DNA of 64,000 nucleotides from Hypomesus transpacificus. Lineage: Eukaryota > Chordata > Actinopteri > Osmeriformes > Osmeridae. Position numbers and translations under genes: made by a program. The notes below the pieces were generated by a model. The model was given only the letters and a program-made list of their open reading frames with translations. It had not been told where the DNA came from and ran no database searches. This document shows, in pieces, positions 10,798 through 20,733 of this stretch; the stretch's first letter is position 1; each line of letters opens with the position of its first letter. Where the stretch lies: NCBI RefSeq assembly GCF_021917145.1, contig NC_061062.1, forward strand, positions 6,337,160-6,401,159. The letters run 5' to 3'.

Positions 10798-11304
10798 ATG
10801 ATCAGACTTCTCACTATCTTCTCTGTTCCTTTGTTCTGGATCACAGGTAAGCCTGCTGAATTTACAGGACATTACACTGTGACACTGCTACTAAAATGCA
10901 TATAAACTGTAGTGTTTTACAGAAATAATGAAATCTGTGTGGAAAGCTTTAAGGATTGTATGATTCAGTATTAAAAAGTAATACCCTTGTCTCTCCACAG
11001 GAGTGTCACTCAGTCAGGAGGTGAACCAGACTCCCTCTACTCTCCTGTGGAAGCCAGAAGAGAAGATCCAACTGAGCTGCCGTCATAAGATTCCAAGTTA
11101 CAACAATATTCTCTGGTACCAGCGCTCAGTGGGAGACACTGCTCTGAAACTAATAGGGTTTGTTTATTACAAAAATCCCACTGTTGAGTCTCCATATCAG
11201 GGCATCTTCAATGTGAGTGGAGATGGTGAGAAAGAAGCCCACCTTCATCTCCTCAAACTGAGGCATCCTGAAGATGATGGACAATATTTCTGTGCAGCCA
11301 GCTA
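10798..11304 (+). CDS. TRBV segment 8 (V8)
   Basis: Leader exon 10798-10846 (MIRLLTIFSVPLFWIT) and V exon 11001-11304, starting GVSLSQEVNQTPSTLL. First Cys LSCRHK, Trp ILWYQRS, second Cys QYFCAASY. RSS: CACAGTG 11305-11311, 22-bp spacer, ACAAAAACC 11334-11342. The LINE insertion point is about 85 bp upstream of the start codon, right at the inverted promoter decamer, part of which (TACATCACTT) remains. The coding part is intact; whether the promoter still works is unclear. Confidence 0.9.
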
Positions 11305-11442
11305 CACAGTGGTACAGAGCTCAGCTCCGCTCTACAAAAACCTTTCAGAGATTAACAGGCCCTTCTTCACACCTGTATTAAACCACAATAACAGGCCTGT
11401 ACTAATACATGATGGGTATTGTCATCACAGCTGCAAATGTTA

Positions 11443-12067
11443 ATTTGAGGGTTTACTTTGAGAGGATGCAAAGCATGAAAGGTAGTTACAGATGTTAGTC
11501 TACAGGGGGTGGTAGACTGCTTTGAATGTAAATGTTATTTTTGAGAGCATTAACAGGGCAGAAATCAACCATGACATTGCTTTTGAATGGCGTTTATTGG
11601 GGATCTTTGACATTCCTCACAATTACATAGAGATTTCACACATTTGCGTTCTGTATCATTGCATTTGTAGAGGATTGAAATTGGGCCACTAGACATCCTG
11701 TCACAATTCTCAGTCTCTGAACCCAAACGCAGACCAGGACAAGGTAGGTGGTGAAAAAGGTGAGGCGTTACTGACGACTGAAGAGGTGTAGCCAGGTGTG
11801 TACGGGTGATTGGGTGCTGGTGAATGGTTCTGGTTGCCAGGCCGGAGTGAGGGGAATTGCAGGGTGAAGGTACTGAAACAGAGGAACAGGAATCCGATAA
11901 CATAAACAAGCATCAAAGAGCGACGCAAACAGAGACTGACTAGCGAAACGATATAGGCTGACACGCAAGCACAAGATACAAGTTTAGCTGACGATCCGGC
12001 AGGGACTGGATGTCAGGCCACAGCTTAAATTCTGTTGTGAGTATGATGATCAGGACTAGGTGTGTTT
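11443..12067. other. no gene seen between V8 and a LINE fragment
   Basis: Minus-strand open frames at 11565-11974 overlap each other, lack any recognisable domain and look incidental. A similar flank (TGACATTGCTTT, CACATTTGCGTTC) recurs downstream of V10 at 15740-15840, so this is duplicated V-cassette flank. Confidence 0.4.
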
Positions 12068-13028
12068 ACATTACATTACATTTATTCTTTTTACAGACGC
12101 TTTTATCCAAAGCGACTTTCAAGAGAGAGCTTTACAAAAGTGCATAGGTCACTGATCATAACACCGAGATATCCCCAAACATTGCAGGTAGCCAAACATG
12201 AAGCATACATTGTGAAAAAAACTAACATTTAAAAATAAGTGACAGTCAGTGTCTCTGATGGAGGTGGGGAGTTGATTCCACCACTGGGGGGCCAGACAGG
12301 AGAATAGCTTGTGTTGAGACCGGGCGGTCTTGAGCGGTGGGACCACCAGACGGTTGTCAGAAGAAGACGGCGGGTGGGGGTGTAAGGTTGCAGGAGAGAC
12401 TTGATGTAGTCGGGTGCAGTCCCATTCACCGCTCGGAAGGTCAGTACCAGGGTCTTGAATCTGATACGTGCCGTGATGGGTAGCCAGTGAAGTGAGATGA
12501 GGAGCGGGCTAACATGGGAGCGTCTGGGTAGGTTGAAGACCAGGCGGGCTGCTGCGTTCTGAATCTGTGCGGGTTGCGCATGCTGGGAGGCCGGCGAGCA
12601 GCGAGTTGCAGTAGTGCAACTTGGAGAGGACAAGTGCTTGGACTAGCAGCTGGGTGGAATGCTCAGACAGGTATCTCCTGATCTTCCGGATGTTGTAGAA
12701 GGTGAACCTACACGACCAGGAGACCGCAGCAATGTGGGCTGTGAGGGAGAGCTCTTCATCCATGGTCACCCCGAGGTTCCTAGCAGAGGATGAGGGGGTC
12801 ACCGTCGCCGATCCCAGGGTGATTGAGAGATCGTGGGAGATGGAGGGTTTGGCCGGGATGATGAGAAGTTCTGTTTTGGCGAGGTTCAGCTGGAGCTGGT
12901 GCTTGGTCATCCAAGCGGAGATGTCTGTGAGGCAGGCCTCAATCCTAGCTGAGATCTCCGGATCAGTCGGGGGGAACGACAGGTACAGCTGCGTGTCATC
13001 AGCGTAGCAGTAGATGCATTCGATATGG
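12068..13028 (-). mobile_element. 5'-truncated L2 LINE, 3' half
   Basis: Minus-strand frames give CIYCYADDTQLYLSFPP (catalytic YADD), MTKHQLQLNLAKTELL, ARNLGVTMDEELSL, KLHYCNSLLAGLPA and LHWLPITARIRFKTL, the classical order in L2 reverse transcriptases. Frames are interrupted near 12600. The 3' end (12068-12130) reads, on minus, AAAGTCGCTTTGGATAAAAG then GCGTCTG and an ATGTAA-type tail. This tail is shared with the SINE inserted in V12, the expected sign of a SINE using L2 machinery. Confidence 0.85.
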
Positions 13029-13970
13029 ACTGTGGCTGCATATAATGACCGGCGAGAGTAGCCGCTTGCAGTCGGGGAGGAGTTAAAAAAGGCTCTGTGA
13101 AGTCGGACATTTCAGCTTCTCGTGGTTTGTTGCGTTGACGTCAGTCACGGCCGATTAAGCGCTGATTGCTTACTTTACTTTATTTATAATTAAACATAGT
13201 CTTTTTGTTAGTGAAAAGGCGGACTAAAACCCTTTCTTTAACAAATGTTTTATTCAATTAAACAGTTTGGTCGGGATTTGAGCATTGGCGAAACTGAAGG
13301 TGTCAGAATAATTACAAAACACGCGTCAAAGTTGTCGTGTGTGAGTCTAGCCAATCATGAAATAGCTGTGTCGTCATTAGAACCAGTGCAGTTGCTCTTG
13401 AGAAAATGCGCTCGGCTACACAGCCGACAGTTTTCAAATCGATCTCACGGTACTTTGATGGCTACGTCACAGGGACCTAGCCTCGGCGCCGTCTCAAGTC
13501 GGACAAAAAGTTTAACCAGAATTCACTGTTTCAAGTCAGCCGCCTGTAGCTGGCTGCAGTGCTGCATGAAGTCAGTCCATGTCGAACACACCTAGTGGTA
13601 GAAGAAGCCATGGGAGGGGATTATGTTGATTGCTGATGAGGAACAGGTGAGAGCAGATTCAAGATCCCGCCTTGCACTCGTTGCCCGGCAACCAGAACGG
13701 GGTACGTTCAGGGACGTAACAGAAGAACAAACCAGACAGACAGACAGGGAAAACATGCTCAAGGGGATGGGGTCGTGACACATTCTTTCCTCTTTGTCTG
13801 CCCCATGGCTGGGTAGTTCAACTGGAGATAGTGTAGCATCAACAAGTAATAAATAATAAACTGAGGTAAATAATTGCATGCTAACCCAAATAGTTTTACA
13901 GTTGTTACCTTATAACCTTTTTTTCCTAACACTTCCCCAATTAAGTTTTAACCAGACTAGTGTAAAGAGG
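13029..13970. other. unrecognised, likely repeat-derived
   Basis: Open frames on both strands are short and carry no recognisable domain. GTTGCCCGGCAACCAG and the purine/pyrimidine-balanced sequence suggest old transposon sequence, but I could not define ends or target duplications. Confidence 0.25.
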
Positions 13971-13972
13971 TG

Positions 13973-14063
13973 ACATGGCTCATTGGTAGAGCACGTCAAT
14001 GTAGGTCAAGAGATCCCAGGTTCAAATATCTCCTGAATGCGGTGCTTTGGATTAAAGATGTTC
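13973..14063 (+). repeat. tRNA-derived SINE fragment
   Basis: TGGCTCATTGGTAGAGCACG (A-box like) is followed by CCCAGGTTCAAATA (B-box like) and TGCTTTGGATTAAAG. It lies just before the V9 promoter stretch. A sister copy lies before V11, so it was carried by the cassette duplication. It is not a functional tRNA gene: no cloverleaf 3' half. Confidence 0.6.
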
Positions 14064-14253
14064 AATGAAAACCTAGATAATGTGTGTGTAATGAGGAATG
14101 GGTATCGTCATCACAAATATACATCTGTCATCTGTCCTGTAGGTAGAGCTACAGCTCAACAAGTCCTCCAGCAGCAGACTGGGGGTGAAGTCTTGTTCTA
14201 TATCACTCCAGAGCTCCTCAGAGTCCCTGAACATTTCTGGACTGAGAGTCAAC

Positions 14254-14751
14254 ATGATCACATGTCTCATAGGCACAGTGATTTTCTTCATCCTGACCGG
14301 TAAATGTTATAAATTCCTCTCAGAGTCAAGACTGTTTAGATGTGCTAAATGTGAATGATTTCTAGAGAGTAATAAAGTGTTTCTATGTCTTGTGTGTCCA
14401 TGTGGTGGTAATATCTTCTCTCTGTCTGTCCAGGTGTGTGTCAGACAGTGGATGTCCACCAGACTCCCTCTGATCTCCTCAGCAGAGATGGAGATACTGT
14501 GCAGCTCGTCTGCACCCACGGCCAGACTGACTACAGAGTGATGCTCTGGTACTTCCAGAAACCAGGGGACACAGCGCTCACACTCATCGGGTATTTGAAT
14601 TATGGGACTCCAAACATTGAAGGTTCCAATGAAGAACACTTCAATTTCGTTGGGAATCTCGGTGGTGACAAGGCAAAGAATGCCTCTCTTGTCATTAAGA
14701 AACTGAGTGTAAACAGCCACAGTGCAGTTTATTACTGTGCTGCCAGCTATG
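14254..14751 (+). CDS. TRBV segment 9 (V9)
   Basis: Leader exon 14254-14299 (MITCLIGTVIFFILT) and V exon 14434-14751, starting GVCQTVDVHQTPSDLL. First Cys VQLVCTHG, Trp VMLWYFQK, second Cys AVYYCAASYA. RSS: CACAGTG 14752-14758, 22-bp spacer, ACAAAAACC 14781-14789. First gene of the third cassette copy. Leader length and phase are correct, unlike V5. Intact. Confidence 0.9.
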
Positions 14752-14971
14752 CACAGTGCTACAGATCCCCTCTGTTCTCTACAAAAACCCTCATCTCTCA
14801 TCCAGGAGTGGTTTGTGTGTCAGAGTGAAACACCTGCATCTGAGGTCTGAATTAGATCCAGCAACATCTTATCAGCACAGTCGGATGACATCACTTCCTG
14901 TTCCTGCTCCAACTCCACTAAGTGATGTTAAGTCCTCAGTTGGTCCTCCAGGCTCAGCACTGATGGTCACC

Positions 14972-15489
14972 ATGATCAGACTTCTCACTATCTTCTCTGT
15001 TCCTTTGTTCTGGATTACAGGTAAGCCTGCTGACCTTAAAGGACATTACACTGCAACGCTGCTACAAAAAAATACCTTTAAACTGTAGTGTTGTAGTTTT
15101 ACAGGAATAATCAAATCTGTATGGCAAATTTTAAGAATTGTAAAAATCATTATTACAGTCATACACTCTCCTTCTCACTCCACAGGAGTGTCACTCAGTC
15201 AAGAGGTGAACCAAACTCCCTCTACTCTCCTGGGGAAGCCAGGAGCGAAGATTCAACTGAGCTGCAGTCATAACATTCCAAGTTACTACATGATTCTCTG
15301 GTACCAGCGCTCAGTGGGAGACACTGCTCTGAAACTAATAGCGTATGTTTCATACAAAAGTCCCACTGTTGAGTCTCCATATCAGGGCATGTTCAATGTG
15401 ACTGGAGATGGTGCGAAACTAGCCTACCTTCATTTCCTCAAACTGAGGCAACCTGAAGATGATGGACAATATTTCTGTGCAGCCAGCTA
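14972..15489 (+). CDS. TRBV segment 10 (V10)
   Basis: Leader exon 14972-15020 (MIRLLTIFSVPLFWIT) and V exon 15186-15489, starting GVSLSQEVNQTPSTLL. First Cys LSCSHN, Trp ILWYQRS, second Cys QYFCAASY. RSS: CACAGTG 15490-15496, 22-bp spacer, ACAAAAACC 15519-15527. TGACATCACT at 14886-14895 is an exact inverted match to the V-beta decamer AGTGATGTCA, 77 bp before the start. Intact. Confidence 0.9.
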
Positions 15490-16051
15490 CACAGTGGTAA
15501 AGAGCTCAGCTCCGCTCTACAAAAACCTTTGAGAGATCAACAAGCCCTTCTTCACACCTGTATCAAACCACAATAACAGTAATGTACTCAGAGGAGGTGG
15601 ATATCGTCATCACAACTACAGATGTTACTTCGTTTGAGGGTTCCTACTTTGAGAGGATGCGATGCATGATGGGTAGTTAAAGATGTTAGTCTGTAGGGGG
15701 TGCTTTGAATGTGAAAGTTGTTTTTGAGACCGTGCACTGGGCATAAATTAACCATGACATTGCTTTCAACTGGTGTTTATTGGTCACCTGTGACATTCCT
15801 TATAATTACATATAGAGATTTCACACATTTGCGTTCATAATTCTGGACTTTTAAGAGTCTGCATTGGGAAAACAGTCGTTCTTCACGCCTCTGTCTGCTA
15901 CACAGATAGGTGGCTTGACAATAGTGTAGCATCAACCAGCAATAAGAATATACTTCTGTAAATAATTCCACCCTCACCCAAATGGTTTTACAGTTATAAT
16001 GTTTTTAACCGACTTGTCCACACTGAATGTAAAAACCAAACAAGTGTAAAG

Positions 16052-16143
16052 ACTTGATATGTCTCAGTGGTTGAGCAATTGAATGCAGATCATGAAATCC
16101 CAGGTTCAAATAACCACCTGGATGAGATGCTTTAGATTAAAGA
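16052..16143 (+). repeat. tRNA-derived SINE fragment
   Basis: ATGTCTCAGTGGTTGAGCAATTG followed by CCCAGGTTCAAATA and TGCTTTAGATTAAAG; a diverged sister of the copy at 13973-14063, in the same position relative to V11 as that copy is to V9. Confidence 0.55.
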
Positions 16144-16345
16144 TGTTCAATGAAAACCTAGATAACGTGTGTGAAATGAGGAGATGGGTATCGTCATCAC
16201 AAATATACATCTGTCATCTGTCCTGTAGGTGGAGTTACAGCTCAACAAGTCCTCCAGCACCAGACTGGGGGTGAAGTCTTGTTCTGGATCAACCAGAGCT
16301 CAGAGCTCCTCAGAGTCCCTGAACATTTCTGGACTGGGAGTCAAC

Positions 16346-16843
16346 ATGATTACATGTCTCAGAGGCACAGTGATTTTCTTCATCCTGACCGGTAAATGTT
16401 ATATATTCCTCTCAGAGACATTACTGTGTATATATGCTAAATGTGAACGATTTCTATATTGTAATAAAGTGTTTTGATGTCTTGTGTGTCCATGTGGTGG
16501 TAATATCTTCTCTCTGTCTGTCCAGGTGTGTGTCAGACTGTGGAGGTCCACCAGACTCCCTCTGATCTCCTCAGCAGAGATGGAGATACTGTGCAGCTCG
16601 TCTGCACCCACGACCAGGCTGACTACAGAGTGATGCTCTGGTACTTCCAGAAACCAGGGGACACAGCGCTCACACTCATTGGATATATTTACTTTCAGAG
16701 TCCCACATATGAGGGTTCATACAACAAATATTTTACAATGACGGGTGATTTCAGTGGGAGTGGAACCAAGAAGGGCTTTCTGTCTATTAGAAGCCTGTCT
16801 ATGTCTGAAGATAGTGCAGTTTATTACTGTGCTGCTAGCAAAG
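16346..16843 (+). CDS. TRBV segment 11 (V11), chimeric-looking
   Basis: Leader exon 16346-16391 and V exon 16526-16843. The first half (VCQTVEVHQTPSDLL to GDTALTLIGY) is nearly identical to V5, V7 and V9. The second half (IYFQSPTYEGSYNKYF, then LSIRSLSMSEDSAVYYCAAS) is different, replacing the FSFTGDL...NASLVIKKLSVN type found in its sisters. This suggests gene conversion or an unequal crossover. RSS: CACAGTG 16844-16850, 22-bp spacer, ACAAAAACC 16873-16881. Leader phase and reading frame are intact. Confidence 0.9.
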
Positions 16844-17063
16844 CACAGTGCTGCAGATCCCCTCTGTTCTCTACAAAAACCCTCCTCTCTCCTCCAAGAG
16901 TGGTTTGTGTGTCATAGTGAAACACCTGCATCTGAGGTCTGAATTAGATCCAGCAACATCATATCAGCACAGTCGGATTACATCATTTCCTGTTCCTGCT
17001 ACAACTCCAGTAAGTGATGCTAAGTCCTCAGTTGGTCCTCCAGGCTCAGCACTGATGGTCACC

Positions 17064-17796
17064 ATGATCAGACTTCTCACTATCTTCTCTGTTCCTTTGT
17101 TCTGGATCACAGGTAAGCCTGCTGACCTCACAGGACATTACACATTGACGCTGCTACTAAAATGCCTTTAAACTGTAGTGTTGTAGTTTTACAGAAATAA
17201 CAAAATCTGCATGGCAAATGTTAAGGATCGTATAAATCATTATTACAGTAATACCCTCTCCTTCTCTCTCCACAGGAGTGTCACTCAGTCAAGAGGTGAA
17301 CCAGACTCCCTCTACTCTACTACTGACATGAGAGTCAGGTTGTTGAGCGGTTAGGGAATCGGGCTAGTAATCTGAAGGTGGCCAGTTCGATTCCCGGCTG
17401 TGCCAAATGACGTTGTGTCCTTGGGCAAGGCACTTCACCCTACTTGCCTCGGGGGAATGTCCCTGTACTTACTGTAAGTCGCTCTGGATAAGAGCGTCTG
17501 CTAAATGACTAAATGTAAATGTAAATGTACTCTCCTGTGGAAGCCAGAAGAGAAGATCCAACTGAGCTGCCGTCATAAGATTCCTGATTACTACACTATA
17601 CTCTGGTACCAGCGCTCAGTGGGAGACACTGCCCTGAAACTTATAGGGTTTGTTTATTACAAAACTATTACCGTTGAGTCTCCGTATCAGGACATCTTCG
17701 ATGTGAGTGGAGATGGTGAGAAAGAAGCCTACCTTCATCTCTTCAAACTGAGGCAACCTAAAGATGATGGACGATATTTCTGTGCAGCTTATATGA
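17064..17796 (+). pseudogene. TRBV segment 12 (V12), disrupted by SINE
   Basis: Leader exon 17064-17112 is intact and the V exon begins at 17276 (GVSLSQEVNQTPSTL), but after about 14 codons a 209-bp SINE (17319-17527) interrupts it. The V sequence resumes at 17528 and runs LLWKPEEKIQLSCRHK, ILWYQRS and RYFCAAYM to 17796. RSS is intact: CACAGTG 17797-17803, 22-bp spacer, ACAAAAACC 17826-17834. The SINE introduces an in-frame TGA (codon at about 17323), so no receptor chain can be made although recombination could still occur. Confidence 0.92.
17319..17527 (+). mobile_element. tRNA-derived SINE inside V12
   Basis: tRNA-like head with TTGAGCGGTTAGGGAATC and B-box GGCCAGTTCGATTCCCGG, a central body (CTTGGGCAAGGCACTTCACC), and a tail GTCGCTCTGGATAAGAGCG ending in repeated AAATGT units. 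The target duplication TACTCT is at 17313-17318 and 17528-17533. The tail matches the end of the L2 LINE at 12068-12130. Two minus-strand copies are at 39771-39976 and 48720-48914. The family is active enough to have hit a V gene after the cassette duplication. Confidence 0.9.
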
Positions 17797-17834
17797 CACA
17801 GTGGTACAGAGCTCAGCTCCGCTCTACAAAAACC

Positions 17835-18340
17835 TTTCAGTGATCAACAGGCCCTTCAGTACACCTGTATCAAACCACAATAACAGTCCTGAACTCAGAG
17901 GAGAGAGAAAGAGGGAGACAGAGAGAGGGGCGGAGTGACAGAGATAGAGTGAGTTGAAGAAAAAGAGATAGAGACAGAAAGCATCACTAGGGATATCATA
18001 TCCTGTCTTCACCAATAAGAACCATGAAGCAGTGTATGTTAGTTGGTGTAGGTTAGCTAGTGTAGGTTAGCTAGTGTAGGGTAGCTGGTGTAGGTTTGCT
18101 TGTGTATTGCAAGTGGCAGATCATAATGTCTGCTCTTCTTGTTCCTATGGCCGCAGAAGGCTGTTTACGTTTTGGAACTCTGTTTGCTGTATTCAAGTTT
18201 TTTTTAAATTGTGTGTCCACTTTTTAAAAAGAGGCCTGGGGCCCACCGTCAGTTGGCTTTACTAAATAAAGGATAAATAATTTATTCATAATTAATTTAT
18301 TTTATAAACACATCAAATGGAGATCTGAATACACACACTG
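17835..18340. other. no gene seen; short GTAGGTTAGCTA repeats
   Basis: Apart from purine-rich simple sequence (17895-17970) and a few direct repeats of GTGTAGGTTAGCTA at about 18047-18100, nothing is recognised. Confidence 0.4.
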
Positions 18341-18707
18341 TGACAAGGGGGCCTTGTCAACCATGGTCCTGGCAGCATGTTGGCCTCGTTACCGACGCAA
18401 AGCCTCAACGAAGCACACCTGTTGCACATCTACCCCACTCCTGGTGAGTACAAAAGGGGACAAAAAGGGGTGATATGGTGGTTGATGTGGACATGTTCTA
18501 TGCTACATAGACTCGCCCCAAGGAGAGAAGCACCCTAACGCTTGAGGCAGGCGGGCCAGAGGCTACGACCCGTGGAGACCGAAGAGACACGCCGACATAG
18601 TTCTCATTTTCCTTAGTACTGTTTTTGTTTTACCCCAAAAGGGGCTATTAAAAAACCTTTGGCTTACCTTCTCTTTCATTAGTCTGGCTCAGTGCTTCAC
18701 CACAACC
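18341..18707 (+). mobile_element. possible solo LTR
   Basis: The block starts TGTGACAAGG and ends CTTCACCACA, giving short inverted TG...CA-type termini. Inside are TTTTACCCCAAAAGGGGC, an ATTAAAAAACC stretch that could act as a polyadenylation region, and a following GT-rich part. Target duplications are not clear, and no gag or pol is present. Inference only. Confidence 0.3.
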
Positions 18708-18951
18708 ACACATTACCACTGGTCAACTTGTTTGGTCAGCTAAATTAACTCACAGTATTCTGTAATGTTATGTCTACCTTGGAACATCACTTCCTTCTTA
18801 GCAACACAGTAATTTAACACATCCAGTAGAGAGCAGTAGCACAACACTAGCTGTGACGCTGTAGCAGCTATAACTCTCTCCCACACCAGGAAGTATGAAG
18901 ATCCAATAGAGTTTAGGTCCCTTAGCTCCTCCCACGTCAAAAAGTTTAAAG

Positions 18952-19472
18952 ATGAAACTGAGTTTAGTTGTGTTTCTGATCTACTCCCCTATCTGTGAAG
19001 CTGACAATCACCATGACTACAGCTCTTGTGGTGGCCTGTGTCTGGAGACTGGGGGTCCCAGGGGGAGGTTCTGTGTCATGTCCCACGGTCAGGACTGGTA
19101 CCGGATTAGAACTGTTGGGAGCTGTCCTCCCTCTCTTCTGGATCGCCACGGCATCCGGCTTCTCAACCAACTTCGTTCAACAGTCGCCACGGGGACTCGT
19201 TGTGAAGCTAGGAGATGCCATCAACCTCACCTGCAGCCACCATGATAAAAAATACGATAAAATGTACTGGTACAGGCAGGGGTCTGGGCAGGGGCTTCAG
19301 CTCCTGGGCTTTCTGACCTTCAAGCAGATGTTTCTAGAAAGTATGTTCCAGAACACAGAAGACGCTCCAGAACCCTTCACCATGTCAGGTGACGCTGAGG
19401 CCGAGGGCTTCCTGGAGGCGTCTGCAGTGAGAGCTGAGGACAGGGCCGTGTACTACTGTGCTGTGGGTAGAG
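18952..19472 (+). CDS. TRBV segment 13 (V13), unusual leader
   Basis: The V domain reads INLTCSHHDKKY (first Cys), KMYWYRQGSG (Trp) and AVYYCAVGRA (second Cys), ending at 19472. The leader is odd. A hydrophobic GAVLPLFWIATASG, like the leader of V6/V8, is directly continuous with the V domain in one frame from ATG 19013, so the usual leader intron may be absent. Alternatively ATG 18952 starts a 43-nt leader exon (MKLSLVVFLIYSPI, donor GTGAAG at 18995) that could splice in phase to an AG at 19111-19112. RSS: heptamer CACGGTG 19473-19479 (one change), 23-bp spacer, nonamer CACAAAACC 19503-19511. Confidence 0.8.
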
Positions 19473-19747
19473 CACGGTGAGGCAGCTCCTCTCTCCACGT
19501 TACACAAAACCTCAGTCCTCCCCCTACTCCTCCCCCCTCTACTGCCCCTCCTCTTCCCTTATCTCCTCCCCCTCTCTCCTCCCCCTCTCTCATCTTCCCT
19601 TCCCACATTAAACACCAGCCGACTGCTGAACCCAGATGGAGACAGCAGCCGTCTGTCTACCACCCACTCATCAGTTAATGACAACGGAAAACCGTTCAAC
19701 TGAATTCATAAAGCTCAAATACATCTAGCTGTCTCTGAAGTCACACA

Positions 19748-20401
19748 ATGTTCTCAGTCTTTCTCTCTGTGTTTATTTCCCTGTCCCTCTACTTTACAGG
19801 TAAGTGTGACAGAAACATCCCCTTTCTGTCCAGGGAAGTGTCTCTCCACCCTGGCCCTCTCAGCTGGTGTTGTCTCTGTGTCTCTCCGCCCTGGCCCTCT
19901 CAGCTGGTGTTGTCTTTGTGTCTGTTTGCCCTGGCCCTCTCAGCTGGTGTTGTCTCTGTGTCTCTCCGCCCTGGCCCTCTCAGCTGGTGTTGTCTCTGTG
20001 TCTCTCCACCCTGGCCCTCTCAGCTGGTGTTGTCTCTGTGTCTCTCCACCCTGGCCCTCTCAGCTGGTGTTGTCTCTGTGTCTCTTGCAGAGGAAGTGCT
20101 CTCAGCCCTCATCATCCAGCAGACCCCTCAGCATCTTCTGGTGACGCCTGAACGCCAGCAGACACGGCTCGATTGTCACCACGGCGACAACAGCTACCCT
20201 TACATGCTGTGGTACCAACAAAGAGATGGCCAGGGGACCATGGAGCTGGTTGGGTTGCTACACTATGAAAACGCAAACCTGGAGAAGAAATTCCACTCAG
20301 GACGCTTCAACATAACGGGCCACTCTAAGGGCAAGGCCGCCCTGGTCATCTCCAACATGGCCGCGGATGACAGCGCTGTGTATTTCTGTGCAGCGAGTCA
20401 G
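19748..20401 (+). CDS. TRBV segment 14 (V14), defective heptamer
   Basis: Leader exon 19748-19799 (MFSVFLSVFISLSLYFT) and V exon 20091-20401 with LDCHHGDN (first Cys), YMLWYQQRD (Trp) and AVYFCAASQ (second Cys). The coding part is intact. The heptamer position reads AACAGTG (20402-20408), so the essential first bases CAC are lost; a 22-bp spacer and ACAAAAAGT (20431-20439) follow. Recombination should be poor or absent. The leader intron holds six 40-bp repeats (19841-20080). Confidence 0.85.
19841..20080 (+). repeat. 40-bp minisatellite, six copies, in V14 leader intron
   Basis: Six head-to-tail copies of a 40-bp unit beginning TCTCTCCACCCTGGCCCTCT and continuing CAGCTGGTGTTGTCTCTGTG. Each copy carries a pyrimidine tract ending CCCTCTCAG, a plausible decoy splice acceptor. 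All three forward frames stay open across it, so long reading frames here are not genes. Confidence 0.95.
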
Positions 20402-20733
20402 AACAGTGTTACATCTCTGTTTCCTCTGTGACAAAAAGTCAGTGCCAAAGCCACATGCCTGACAAGCCACCACCGTTCTAAAACTGCACTGATAGTGTGG
20501 TGGAGTCAGTTTAGTCTTTCACGATGAACACAGCATGGGCTACATACCTAAATAACTCAACATGGTGTCCAGCAGTCTGCTAACTAACAGAGAGAATGTG
20601 TGTAATAATGAATAAAAAGAAACATAGGTAAGAGACAGCATTGCAGATTTAAATAATCCGTTTTCAACATATACAAAAAGTAGTTACCAGAAGGGGGCAG
20701 GCACAGCCCCAAGTTTTTTCATGACATCCCAGT

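Noticed and set aside
13973-14063. tRNA gene
   Set aside because: A- and B-box-like blocks exist but no complete cloverleaf; several diverged copies show it is a SINE fragment.
19806-20151. frames of about 100 residues over V14 leader intron
   Set aside because: Open only because the 40-bp minisatellite has no stops in any frame.
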